A stretch of 26,355 nucleotides of DNA from Gammaproteobacteria bacterium. Its GTDB lineage: Bacteria; Pseudomonadota; Gammaproteobacteria; SURF-13. Shown piece by piece: positions 15,026 to 24,119 of this stretch. Positions within the stretch are counted from its first letter, which is position 1, and every line of letters begins with the position of its first letter. The stretch covers positions 1 to 26,355 of the forward strand of contig JAMDBH010000167.1 of the NCBI GenBank assembly GCA_023487615.1. The letters run 5' to 3'. The notes under the pieces were generated by a model. The model did not search any database. It saw only the letters and a list, made by a program, of their open reading frames with translations, and had not been told where the DNA came from. The translations under genes were made by a program, and so were the position numbers.

Positions 15026-17038
15026 ATGAAAGTGATGTTACTTACCCTACTGACAGGGATGTTCGGGCTGCTGAGCCCTGCTCTTGTCCATGCCGCCGCC
15101 GGTGATCTTGATCCAAGTTTCGGCGTCAATGGCATCGTGGTCACGGAGTTTGGGGCCTATGATATCGCTCGTGACGCAGTGCTTCAGCTCGATGGCAAGA
15201 TCGTCACGGTGGGTAGCATTACAACCTATAGCGCCGACTCGTCCAACTCTGATTTCGCACTGGCCCGCTACAATTCCGACGGCAGCCTGGATACCAGTTT
15301 TGGGGTTGGCGGTAAGACGACACTGGATTGGGGCCGGAGCGATAATGCTTCCGCAGTGGCCTTGCAAGCAGATGGCAAGATCCTGGTAGCTGGCAGCAGT
15401 AGTCTCTATACCTCTTCTGTTTTCGACACTGATTATGTGATCGCTCGCTATAAACACGATGGCAGTTTGGATCCAGATTTTGGCCCTGCCGGTATGGTGA
15501 GGATTGATTTCAGTGATCTAGATTCCTTCATAGGCATGGTTGTCCAAGCAGATGGCAAAATTATATTGGGGGGTACGTCATCCAGCCAGCAATACCAGGT
15601 GAATGGCATCGTACTAGTCCGCCTCGACACCCATGGGAACCTGGATACCAGCTTTGGCAGTGGCGGCAGGATAAGTACCGATCTTGGCAGGATTAACTTC
15701 CCCGCCGCCATTGTGACGAGGAAGGACGGTAAAATTGTCGTGGCTGCAACAAAAGAGGATTCTGGCACTGTTTCCGCCATCACCTTGCTGCTATACAACC
15801 AGGATGGGGGTTTAGATACCGCTTTCGGCATGGGAGGTAAAGCAATTACTTCGGTGAGTGGCTATACAGGGGCGCTCGCAGTCCAGGAAGATGGGAAGAT
15901 TCTGGTTGGGGATGGATACGGTTTCAGGTTGACTCGTTTCAATTCCGACGGGAGTTTAGACACTTCATTTGGTAATTCTGGAACGGCCGCCTTGGTATCT
16001 TTCAGCGAAGGGCCGAGTGTAGTGAGTGCGCTAACAATTCTTCCAGACGGGAAGATTGTTATGGCTGGAACGATTGAGAATGAATTGTGCTTCATAGGCT
16101 GCGGGGGAGACCGCTTTGTCCTGGTGCGCTTCAATACTGATGGCGGCTTAGATAAGACCTTCGGTAATGCCGGTAAAGTCATGACGGACATTTTTCCCTC
16201 GGGTCCATATGATAATGTTGCTGATGTACCTCATGCCCTGATACTGCAACCAGATGGCAAGATCATTGCCGTAGGTCAGGCTTTTGATATCAAGAGTCCC
16301 GACTCATGGGATAACGCTGCGGACTTCGCCTTAGTGCGTTATCTCGGTGATTCCGGTCTACCGCAACCAGGCTGGTGGTGGAATGAGGCTGAGAGCGGCC
16401 GTGGTTTTACCCTTGAAGTGCAGGGTAACAATCTGTTCTTCGGCGGTTATCTTTACGACAGTTCCGGCCGCGCCACCTGGTATGTCTCCGGCGGTCAGAT
16501 GGCCGGCATTACCAGTTATAGCGGTGATCTGTACGCCTACAGTGGCGGACAGACTCTTACCGGCAGCTATCATGCGCCCAATCCTCCCACTCCAGTAGGG
16601 ACCTTGAGTTTGCAATTCAGCGACGCCAGCCACGGAACCCTCACCTGGCCGGGCGGTACGATCCCGATACAGCATTACGTATTCGGTGCTGGAGAGGCCG
16701 GCTTTCAGCCCGAGAACGGTTGGTGGTGGAATGAAACCGAGAGCGGTCGTGGCTTTAGTATCGAACTGCAAGGCGACCGATTGTTCATCGGCGGCTATAT
16801 GTATGATGCACAAGGTAATCCGGTCTGGTATGTTTCGGCGGATAAGATGACTACGCCCACTCAGTATCAGGGGCAATGGCTCCAGTACGCCAACGGCCAA
16901 ACCCTGATGGGTCCTTACCAAAAGCCTACCACCTCTGGAGCAATCGGTAATGTAAGCCTGGAGTTCACCAGTCACACCACGGCCACTCTTACTCTGCCGG
17001 ATGGCCGCAAAGTGGGGCTCACCCGGTTTCGATTTTGA
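15026..17038 (+). CDS. Secreted delta-60 repeat protein with two C-terminal GWWWNE modules
   Basis: 670 residues from ATG 15026, chosen over ATG 15017 because GGGA at 15013-15016 is 9 nt from the former and adjoins the latter. A Sec signal peptide is clear (KVMLLTLLTGMFGLLSPALVHA, then AAGDLDPSFG). Seven repeats of about 50-65 residues follow, each with [LD]D-x-x-FG...G and a later DGKI(V/L)..G...L.RY..DGSLD pattern: the delta-60 repeat, usually modelled as a beta-propeller blade. The C-terminal 220 residues hold two copies of a roughly 115-residue module starting GWWWNE(A/T)ESGRGF and containing F(F/I)GGY.YD..G...WYVS. Function is unknown; an extracellular or outer-membrane-associated role is inferred. 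It is the only gene in this stretch with no evident link to LPS or efflux. Confidence 0.85.
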   Translation: MKVMLLTLLTGMFGLLSPALVHAAAGDLDPSFGVNGIVVTEFGAYDIARDAVLQLDGKIVTVGSITTYSADSSNSDFALARYNSDGSLDTSFGVGGKTTLDWGRSDNASAVALQADGKILVAGSSSLYTSSVFDTDYVIARYKHDGSLDPDFGPAGMVRIDFSDLDSFIGMVVQADGKIILGGTSSSQQYQVNGIVLVRLDTHGNLDTSFGSGGRISTDLGRINFPAAIVTRKDGKIVVAATKEDSGTVSAITLLLYNQDGGLDTAFGMGGKAITSVSGYTGALAVQEDGKILVGDGYGFRLTRFNSDGSLDTSFGNSGTAALVSFSEGPSVVSALTILPDGKIVMAGTIENELCFIGCGGDRFVLVRFNTDGGLDKTFGNAGKVMTDIFPSGPYDNVADVPHALILQPDGKIIAVGQAFDIKSPDSWDNAADFALVRYLGDSGLPQPGWWWNEAESGRGFTLEVQGNNLFFGGYLYDSSGRATWYVSGGQMAGITSYSGDLYAYSGGQTLTGSYHAPNPPTPVGTLSLQFSDASHGTLTWPGGTIPIQHYVFGAGEAGFQPENGWWWNETESGRGFSIELQGDRLFIGGYMYDAQGNPVWYVSADKMTTPTQYQGQWLQYANGQTLMGPYQKPTTSGAIGNVSLEFTSHTTATLTLPDGRKVGLTRFRF

Positions 17039-17050
17039 GGCTAAAATAGA

Positions 17051-17617
17051 TTAGCGGATCAAAGCTGAGATAGTTTTAAAATGCTCGTGCCGCGCATCGC
17101 GTAACCATTCAAACAATAGCGATTCTGTGTTGGTGACGATAACACCCGCGTTGCGCAGCCGGGCGAGGGCGTTGGTTTTATTTCTCATGCGGCGTGAACA
17201 GACTGCATCCTCAGCCACGAATACCTGCGTATTAGTTGATTGTAATTCCAGCGCGGTTTGTAACACGCACACATGCGCCTCCATGCCGGCCAATATGATT
17301 TGATTTCTTCGGCTACGCCGCACTGCCTCCATGAAATCTGCCGCGCCACAACAGGAGAAGCACGTCTTTTCGATGACGGGAGTGGCGGGGGGCAGGTGTT
17401 GGGTAAGGGCGGCCTCGGTTTTTCCTAGACCCTTGGGATACTGCTCGGTGATCAGCACGGGCAGATTGAGTAAACCCGCCGCCTGTAGCAGTATCGCGGT
17501 GTTACGTAATATCTCGTCGCGCTTGGTGGGCGGCATCGCAGCCGCGAGCTTGGTCTGAGTGTCCACCACGGCCAACAGACTCTGGCCGGCGGAGCATAGG
17601 GCAGCCGTGGCCGTCAT
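17051..17617 (-). CDS. Isochorismatase-fold cysteine hydrolase
   Basis: 188 residues with the Asp-Lys-Cys catalytic set of the isochorismatase superfamily: Asp19 in LLAVVDTQTKL, Lys84 in VIEKTCFSC, and Cys117 in LAGMEAHVCVLQTALEL. Within the superfamily it resembles the small YcaC-like hydrolases rather than true isochorismatase; the substrate cannot be told. It starts only 5 bp after the TolC stop and is the last gene of the tetR-MFP-RND-TolC run, so it may act on a molecule handled by the exporter, though this is inference. It converges on the delta-60 gene with 12 bp between stops and no visible terminator. Confidence 0.83.
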   Translation of the reverse strand: MTATAALCSAGQSLLAVVDTQTKLAAAMPPTKRDEILRNTAILLQAAGLLNLPVLITEQYPKGLGKTEAALTQHLPPATPVIEKTCFSCCGAADFMEAVRRSRRNQIILAGMEAHVCVLQTALELQSTNTQVFVAEDAVCSRRMRNKTNALARLRNAGVIVTNTESLLFEWLRDARHEHFKTISALIR

Positions 17618-17622
17618 AAGGG

Positions 17623-18936
17623 CTACTTCAGCCAGCCGTTGATCTGCTCAAGATCGGTGGGGCTCAAGGTTCCTGCGGCCTGCTTGAGTCGTAGCGTCTC
17701 GATAATATAGTCGTAACGCGCCCTGGCATGGTCACGCTCGGCACGAAATAATTCGCGTTGGGCATCGAGCACGTCTACCTGGGTGCGTGTTCCCACTTCA
17801 AGGCCGGCCTCAGTCGCCTCTAACGCAGTCTTGCTGGATGTCACTGCCTGCTTAAGAGCGTTGACGCGGCTGATGTTGGCGACCACACCGGTATAAGAGT
17901 CGCGCGTCTGGCGCACGGCGGCGCGCTGCTGCTGCTCCAGGATTTCGCGTGCCTGACTGTGCCTGTATTCAGCTTCGCGGGTGCGTGAGGTGATCAGGCC
18001 TCCTTGATAAATAGGTATGTTAAGTTGCAGGGCGATTGCATCGGTATCGATCTCGCTTGCGCCGAAGCGTCCGCCGCCCGATTTGGCGTAGGCGCGGGCG
18101 CCCACTATATCCACGCTGGGATAATGGCCTGAACGCTGTAGTTCAATTTCCTCGCGGGCGATCTCCGCGGCGTATAGGGCGGCGGTAAGTTGCTGGTTCT
18201 GTTTGAGCGCAGTTTGCGTCCATTGTTCGATATCCGCGGGCTCGGGGGTGAGGAAGGGAATCTGCTCTCCGAGCATCGCCAAGGCGGCATGATCCTGGCC
18301 GGTGATTTCACGCAGCAGCTCGCGGCTGGTAGAGAGCTGCCTTTCAGCGGCGATTTCCTGTGCAATCGCCTGATCGTAACGCGCCTGCGCCTCCTGCACA
18401 TCGGTGATTGCGACGAGGCCGACATCAAACCGCTGCTGACTCTGCTCCAGTTCGCGCGCAATGGCCTTTTTTTCCGCGCGGGCGAACTCCAGATTATCCT
18501 GGGCGGCAAGCACATCGAAATAGCGGCCGGACACACGTATGATTAAATCCTGTTCTGCTCCGGCCAACTGAGAGTCGGCCTGAGCGATGCGCGCGTCGGC
18601 TTGGCGCAACTGCACATAGGTGTCACGATGGTAGACCGGCTGCGTAAGGCTCAAGGTGTAGCCATTGCTGTTGAAATAGGTCTCTCCCGCCACGGAGGTG
18701 GGTTGCGTGATGTTCAAACGGTTGCCGGTCGTATTGGCACTGGCGCTGATGGTGGGATACAACAGGGCCTGGCTCTGCGGTTTGATCTCCAGCGTCGCCA
18801 ACCGCGACGCCTGCGCTGCTTTGAGTTGCGGGTCGCTTTGCTGCGCGAGCTGATAGATCTGAAACAGGTCCTCGGCGTAAGCGCCGCCGTGAAAAAGGAG
18901 TGGAATCAGCAACAATATTTGAATGAGCTTAGGCAT
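17623..18936 (-). CDS. tolC: TolC-family outer membrane efflux channel
   Basis: 437 residues. Signal peptide MPKLIQILLLIPLLFHGGAYA, then two structurally repeated halves of the outer membrane efflux protein fold. The first has LFQIYQLAQQSDPQLKAAQASRLATLE, TLSLTQPVYHRD and the long helices around residues 100-220; the second has LNIPIYQGGLITSRTREAEYRHSQARE, LEVGTRTQVDVLDAQRELFRAERDHARARYDYI and LRLKQAAGTLSP. These are the standard TolC hallmarks, so it forms the trimeric outer membrane duct. It begins 8 bp after the RND stop and is probably co-translated with it. It most likely serves the adjacent pump but could be shared by type I exporters. Confidence 0.92.
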   Translation of the reverse strand: MPKLIQILLLIPLLFHGGAYAEDLFQIYQLAQQSDPQLKAAQASRLATLEIKPQSQALLYPTISASANTTGNRLNITQPTSVAGETYFNSNGYTLSLTQPVYHRDTYVQLRQADARIAQADSQLAGAEQDLIIRVSGRYFDVLAAQDNLEFARAEKKAIARELEQSQQRFDVGLVAITDVQEAQARYDQAIAQEIAAERQLSTSRELLREITGQDHAALAMLGEQIPFLTPEPADIEQWTQTALKQNQQLTAALYAAEIAREEIELQRSGHYPSVDIVGARAYAKSGGGRFGASEIDTDAIALQLNIPIYQGGLITSRTREAEYRHSQAREILEQQQRAAVRQTRDSYTGVVANISRVNALKQAVTSSKTALEATEAGLEVGTRTQVDVLDAQRELFRAERDHARARYDYIIETLRLKQAAGTLSPTDLEQINGWLK

Positions 18937-18944
18937 GGCGATTG

Positions 18945-21900
18945 TTATCCTTGAACAGCTTCTGCCGGATATGTTACCTGTTTCCGGGCGCGCGATACCA
19001 GTGTGTAAACGCTAGGGATGACGAACAGGGTGAGAAAGGTGCCGAGCAGAAGCCCCCCCACGATCACCCAGCCGATCTGCTGACGGCTCTCGGCGCCGGC
19101 GCCGGTGGCCAGCGCCAGCGGCAGCGTACCCAACACCATCGCGGCGGTGGTCATCAGTATGGGGCGTAACCGGAGACTTGGCCGCCTCGATGACGGCGGC
19201 GTGCAGATCGTAGCCGCGCTCCCGTAATTGATTGGCGAACTCGACGATAAGAATGCCGTGCTTGGTAATGAGGCCTATCAGCATGACCATACCGATTTGA
19301 CTATATACATTGAGGGTGCCGCCGGTCAGTTTCAGCGACAATAAAGCACCCGTCATGGCGAGCGGCACGGTGAGCATGATAATGAACGGCGAAAGGAAAC
19401 TCTCGAACTGCGCCGCCAGCACTAAATAGATAAAGATCAGCGCCAGCACAAACGTCAGGTACAAGGCGGCGCCCGATTCCTTAAACTCGCGCGATTGACC
19501 GTCCAGCGAGGTCTTCGCGCCGGTGGTGAGCACTTCCTTGGCGGCGCCTTCCATAAACTCCAGCGCCTGTCCCAGTGAATAACCCGGGGCAAGGTTCGCG
19601 GAAATCGTGGCGGAGCGCAGCCGGTCGAAATGGTTGAGTTCCTTCGGCGCAACGGTTTCTTTTATGCGCACCAGATTCGCCAGTTGAATCAACTGACCGT
19701 CATTACCGCGCACAAAGATGGAGGAGAGATCATTCGGATTGGTGCGTTCTTCGTCCCTGAGCTTGACGATCACGTCGTACTGTTCGCCCTCACGCTTGAA
19801 ACGCGTCACCTGCCGTCCGCCTAACAATGTTTCCAGCGTGCGGCCCACCTGGCCCACCTCGACCCCCACGCTGGCGGCCTTGTCGCGGTCCAGCAACACC
19901 TTGAGCTGCGGTTTGTTGAGCTTGAGGTCACTGTCCACGTTGACCAGCCCCGGAAACCTGGAGGCCTTGGCGAGGAGGGCGTCCACCATGGTTTGCAAGT
20001 CCGCATAAGAGTTGCCCTGCACCACGAACTGCACCGGTGGATTGCGGAAGCTCTGGCCGAGCGAGGGCGGACTGATAGGGAAGGCCAGCACGCCAGGCAG
20101 CATGAACATCTTCGGTCCGAGCGCCGCCGCGATCTCCTGCGCACTGCGACTCCGTTGTTCCCAAGGTGTGAGATTGACGAACGAGAGTGCAAAGGTGACG
20201 GGATTGGGCCGCTCCAGGCCCGGTGCGACCACCATGAAATAGTTGAAGATCTCGGGCACCTGGGAGTAAAAGTCTTCCACCTGCCGCGCGTAGCGGTCGG
20301 TGTAGCTCATGGTCGCGCCCTCGGGCGCGATCATGATGCCGATCAGCAGGCCGCGGTCTTCCAGCGGGGCGAGTTCCGATTTTAGTCCCGTGAGCATCGG
20401 GACGCTATTACCTTTGGGAGCAGGGATGCTGATGCCTGTGAATAAAGGGACGCTAATACCCGCAACAATGCCGCCCAGTAGGATAATCCACCAGCGTTTG
20501 TTCAGTGCGGCCGTGAGCAGCCGGCGATAACCATTGTTGAGGCCCAGCAGCCACTGCTCACTGATCCGGTACACGCGGCCGTGAGTTTTTTGAGGACGTA
20601 GAATTTTTGAGCACATCATCGGTGTCAGCGTCAGTGCGACGAAGCCGGACACCAGCACCGCGCTCGCCACGGTGAGCGCGAACTCGGTAAACAAGCGGCC
20701 GGTATTGCCGGTCATGAAGGCGAGGGGCACGAATACCGCAGTGAGGGTGAGTGTCATGGCGATCACCGCAAAGGCGATCTCCTTGCTGCCCTCGAACGCG
20801 GCCTGCAGCGCATTCATGCCATGCTCGATGCGGCGCTGGATGTTTTCCAGCATCACGATGGCGTCATCCACCACCAGCCCGATGGCCAATACCAGACCCA
20901 GCAGGGTAAGGACATTGATAGAGAATCCCATCGCATAAAGAAAGATAAAGGCCCCGATCAGAGAGACCGGAATAGTGACGAATGGAATGAGAGTGGCGCG
21001 CAGCGTGCGCAGAAACAGAAAGATCACCACCACGACCAGGATGAGCGCCTCACCCATGGCCTTGAATACCGCGGAGATAGATTCCTCAATGAACAGAGAC
21101 TGATCGAAGGCGACCTTGAGCTTCATGCCTTCCGGTAGTGCCGCAATGATCTTGGGCAATTCACTTTTAACGGCCTGGGCGACGGAGAGCGTATTGGCGG
21201 TGGATTGCTTGACAACGCCCAGTCCCACTGCAGGGTTACCGTTCACGCGTACCGCGTTACGCTCGTCGGCGGCGTCAATCTCGGCCCGGCCGACGTCGGA
21301 GAGGCGTATCGGATACCCGTTCACCTCGCGGATGATGAGACGGTTGAATTGTTCCGGCGTTTGTAAGTCGGTCTGCGTGAGCACGGTGAACTCTCGATTC
21401 CTGCTCTCGATGCGCCCGGACGGGATTTCGAGATTTTGATTGCGCAGCGCGCCTTCTACATCCTGCGGCGTCAGTTGATACGCTGCGAGGCGGTCGCGGT
21501 CCAGCCAGATGCGCATCGCATAGCGCCGTTCTCCGCCGATGATCACGCTCGCCACGCCGGGCAGGGTCTGCAGACGGTCTTGCACCACTCGATCCGCGTA
21601 ATCGGTGATCTCAAGCGCGTTGTGTCTATCGCTGGAGAAGGCGAGCCACAGGATGGCCTGGGCGTCGGCCTCTACCTTAGCGATCACCGGCTCATCCACG
21701 TCGTCTGGCAGCCGCCCGCGCACTCTGGATACACGGTCGCGCACGTCACTGGCGGCGTTATCCGGGTCGCGCGAGAGTATAAACTCCACGGTGATCTGGC
21801 TCACCTCTTCGCGGCTCACCGATTTGATGGTCTTGATGCCCTCGATGCCCGCCAGTGAATCCTCCAGCGGGCGCGTCACCTGACTCTCGATGATCTCCGC

Positions 21901-22065
21901 GCTCGCGCCGGTGTACACGGTGCGCACCGACACCACCGGCGCGTCGATATTCGGATATTCGCGCACCGAGAGGCGCTGGTAGGAAATGATGCCGATCAGG
22001 ATCAGCATCAGACTCATCACGGTGGCGAGCACCGGGCGGCGGATAGAAAGATCGGAGAGCACCAT
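18945..22065 (-). pseudogene. RND multidrug-type efflux permease (AcrB/HAE1 family), single-base frameshift near the 3' end
   Basis: Proton-driven inner-membrane pump. The first 962 residues read normally: SIRRPVLATVMSLMLILIGIISY (TM1), the porter domain, GLVVDDAIVMLENI with the TM4 proton-relay Asp400-Asp401, and ITKHGILIVEFANQLRERG with the relay Lys in TM10. At 19176 one extra base (A on +, T in the coding strand) shifts the frame: coding aag-tct-ccg should read aag-ctc-cgg-tta-cgc to give the family sequence EAAKLRLRPILMTTA. Uncorrected, the protein runs 54 aberrant residues to a stop at 19012. After the shift the correct frame continues MTTAAMVLGTLPLALATGAG...FLTLFVIPSVYTL to TAA 18945. 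Corrected length is about 1039, normal for the family. There is no slippery site. Everything else is intact, so a sequencing error or a very recent mutation is likely. Confidence 0.88.
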
Positions 22066-22069
22066 CGGG

Positions 22070-23164
22070 CTAACCTTTGGGCGCTGCGCTTTTATTAGCC
22101 GGGTTGACTATCATGACCATTGCCCCGTCGTGAAGCTTGGTCTGTCCGGCGGTGACGACGGTATCGTTGGAGCTAAGCCCTTCCAAAACCTCCACCTTGC
22201 CGTTGCGGCGCTGGCCGGTCTTGACCTTGCTTTGTAACGCCTTGCCTTCGACAATACGATACGCAAATTGCTCGTCACCCTTAGACACCAGCGCCTCTTC
22301 AGGGATCAGCAGCGCCGCGGTGCGCCGTTCGAGCACCAGATTCACGCGCGCGAACATGCCGGGGCGCAACAGCAGATCGGTATTGGGGATTTGAGCACGC
22401 AGCAGCACGGTGCGCGTCTGCTCATCTATGCGCGGATCTATGGCGTAGACCTTGCCGCTGAATGTCCTGCCGGGATACGCATCTACTTCTATGTTGACCT
22501 CTTGATCGAGCTTGATCTCGGCGAGGTACGTCTCCGGGACACGGAAATCCAGCTTCAATGAACCAATGTCTTCGAGATTGACGATATCTTGTCCCTCTTT
22601 GATATAATCGCCGGGACTCACCTGTCGCAACCCCAGCACACCTGCAAACGGAGCGAATAGTTTGGTCTTGGCGAGGCGCGCCTCATCGACGTTTTGCTGG
22701 GCTCGCGACTCCGCCAGCTTTGCCTGCGCCTCATCGTAGCTCTGGCGGCTCAGCAGATTTTTGGTCTGCAACTCCTGCGCGCGCCGGAAATTAAGCTCAT
22801 TGAGTTTTACCGTGGCGGTCGTCTCGGCGAGTTGCGCTCGAAATTCGGTCGCGTCAAGCGTTACCAATTCGGCGCCTTGCGTGACGCTCTCGCCTTCGGA
22901 AAAGTGAATCGCCTGAATCCGTCCTGCGATTTCCGAGCGGATGATCACCGATTCATTGGCGCGCAGTGATCCTACGGCCGTGATGTCGCGCGTGACGGTC
23001 CCGGTCTCGACCGCCACCGCCTCGACCGGCATCCCCATAGGGCCTTGCGGCTTGGTGTCCTTGCCCGGCGTAGCGCCCTTCTGTCCCCCCGCATCGGTGC
23101 AGGCGCCGACTGCCAGACTGAGCACGAAGCCGGCTGCTATCGCTTTTATTATTTTTTTATCCAT
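22070..23164 (-). CDS. RND efflux periplasmic adaptor (membrane fusion protein)
   Basis: 364 residues. The N-terminus MDKKIIKAIAAGFVLSLAVGAC is a lipoprotein-type signal with the candidate lipidated Cys22. Then come the first barrel/lipoyl half (VGSLRANESVIIRSEIAGRIQAIHFSEGESVTQGAELVTLD), a helical hairpin (about residues 110-165), the second lipoyl half (LFAPFAGVLGLRQVSPGDYIKEGQDIVNLED), a beta-barrel (LDFRVPETYLAEIKLDQEVNIEVDAYPGRTFSGKVYAIDPRIDEQTRTV) and a membrane-proximal domain ending GLSSNDTVVTAGQTKLHDGAMV. It bridges the RND pump and the TolC channel. It ends 4 bp before the RND start. GAGGG lies just upstream of the ATG. Confidence 0.93.
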   Translation of the reverse strand: MDKKIIKAIAAGFVLSLAVGACTDAGGQKGATPGKDTKPQGPMGMPVEAVAVETGTVTRDITAVGSLRANESVIIRSEIAGRIQAIHFSEGESVTQGAELVTLDATEFRAQLAETTATVKLNELNFRRAQELQTKNLLSRQSYDEAQAKLAESRAQQNVDEARLAKTKLFAPFAGVLGLRQVSPGDYIKEGQDIVNLEDIGSLKLDFRVPETYLAEIKLDQEVNIEVDAYPGRTFSGKVYAIDPRIDEQTRTVLLRAQIPNTDLLLRPGMFARVNLVLERRTAALLIPEEALVSKGDEQFAYRIVEGKALQSKVKTGQRRNGKVEVLEGLSSNDTVVTAGQTKLHDGAMVMIVNPANKSAAPKG

Positions 23165-23251
23165 GAAAACCCTCGTTTGGGTGAGTTACTAAGAAGTTCA
23201 TTAGTAAGACGACACTTTCCTATACGTTCGGCCCCCTCGCTACGCTCTCCT

Positions 23252-23287
23252 CCTGTCTAGGGGGAGGGACAGGGTGGGGGTAAGTAA
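23252..23287 (-). repeat. REP-like GC-rich repeat, copy 2
   Basis: The reverse complement of this segment matches 10975-11010 at 32 of 36 positions. It lies in the 166-bp gap between tetR and the adaptor gene. Confidence 0.6.
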
Positions 23288-23298
23288 AACAGGTTTTT

Positions 23299-23351
23299 TA
23301 CTATGAAGAAACAAAGTAAGCGATGTCCGCTTACTTTGTTTCTTCATAGTA
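23299..23351. repeat. 24-bp perfect inverted repeat overlapping the tetR 3' end
   Basis: Arms 23299-23322 and 23328-23351 are exact reverse complements around a 5-nt loop (atgtc). The right arm encodes the last six codons and stop of tetR. On the tetR strand the hairpin is followed by AAAAACC, not a T-run; on the + strand it is followed by cgttttt. It may protect or terminate transcripts, but in the sense direction it is not a classical intrinsic terminator. Confidence 0.85.
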
Positions 23352-24005
23352 CGTTTTTGATTCCTGCACTCCCCTGAGGATGACCTCGACGACCTTGCGG
23401 CTGTAACGCGCCGGGTCCTCCGCGAAATCCAGGTCGGGCGAGTGGCGCAGCATGTCGCGGGCCTGCATGAAAAAGATGTTCGCGCTCACCAGCAGATGGG
23501 CAATGATGGCCGGATCGCAATCCTTACTCAACTCACCTCGCGCCCGGCCGTCGCGCAGCATGTCCACCAGGCGGGTAAAATTTTCACTGCATACCCGCTC
23601 GGCCAGGACCTTGCCGCGACGCGGGCCGTCCTCGAACATCTCACGCTGTATCAGCGTTGCAATGTGATGATGCTTCTTTAGGTGGGCGAGATGTGCCTGG
23701 GTAAAATGCACGAGCCGGTCAGCCAGGCTGCCGTTGATGTTCCCCAAGTCGTCCATCAAGCGGGTGGATTCGGCGCACGCCGATTTCAATACCGTAAGAT
23801 AGAGGGCATCCTTGGATGCGAAGTGATGGAAGATATTGCCTTTGCTCACGCCGGCCTGTTCGGCGATCATGTTCATGGAAACGGCGTCAAAACCCAACTC
23901 GGCGAATAGCCGTTCAGCGGTGGCCAAGATGCGCTGTGTGGCGTCTGCCGCGCCAAGAGCGATGGGTGCGTCTATGGAATGGTCCGGGGGTGAATGGGGC
24001 GACAT
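23331..24005 (-). CDS. TetR/AcrR-family transcriptional repressor
   Basis: 224 residues. The N-terminal helix-turn-helix is residues about 22-70: ATQRILATAERLFAELGFDAVSMNMIAEQAGVSKGNIFHHFASKDALYLTVL, with the usual G-V-S-x-G-x-(I/L)-(F/Y)-x-(H/Y)-F recognition helix. The rest is the ligand-binding helical domain, ending ESKTYYEETK inside a perfect hairpin. It heads the efflux operon in the same direction, and a TetR-type palindrome lies 44-57 bp upstream of its start. Autoregulation with repression of the pump genes is therefore likely. The inducer is unknown. A Pro/Ser-rich 20-residue leader precedes the HTH. Confidence 0.93.
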   Translation of the reverse strand: MSPHSPPDHSIDAPIALGAADATQRILATAERLFAELGFDAVSMNMIAEQAGVSKGNIFHHFASKDALYLTVLKSACAESTRLMDDLGNINGSLADRLVHFTQAHLAHLKKHHHIATLIQREMFEDGPRRGKVLAERVCSENFTRLVDMLRDGRARGELSKDCDPAIIAHLLVSANIFFMQARDMLRHSPDLDFAEDPARYSRKVVEVILRGVQESKTYYEETK

Positions 24006-24032
24006 GAAATAGCCTTAATACCAATAAAAGAC

Positions 24033-24038
24033 AGTATA
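24033..24038 (-). promoter_or_regulatory. Candidate -10 box of the tetR/efflux promoter
   Basis: TATACT on the - strand (5/6 match to consensus), about 30 bp upstream of the tetR ATG. No good -35 is seen at 17 bp; the operator palindrome occupies that place. Confidence 0.45.
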
Positions 24039-24048
24039 AAGTCTACAG

Positions 24049-24062
24049 ACCGGACGGTCGGT
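24049..24062. promoter_or_regulatory. TetR-type operator palindrome
   Basis: accggacggtcggt (- strand ACCGACCGTCCGGT): an interrupted palindrome with ACCG/CGGT outer half sites, of the ACCGACC...GGT type bound by many TetR/AcrR repressors. It overlaps the expected -35 region of the tetR promoter, so bound repressor would block RNA polymerase. Confidence 0.6.
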
Positions 24063-24119
24063 TTGCAACAGTCTCCTAGCGTGTCTTTAAGGGGTTCACA
24101 GAGGTGACTAAGAAGCATC

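Noticed and set aside
15100..16350. Tandem DNA repeat array or CRISPR in the delta-60 gene
   Set aside because: The periodicity is at protein level (degenerate 50-65-residue repeats); the DNA is not repeated exactly and has no spacers.
19160..19190. Programmed ribosomal frameshift in the RND gene
   Set aside because: No slippery heptamer or nearby stimulatory signal; the required change is removal of one base inside an ordinary codon run.
23299..23351. Intrinsic terminator of tetR
   Set aside because: On the tetR strand the hairpin is followed by A residues, not a T-run; recorded as an inverted repeat instead.
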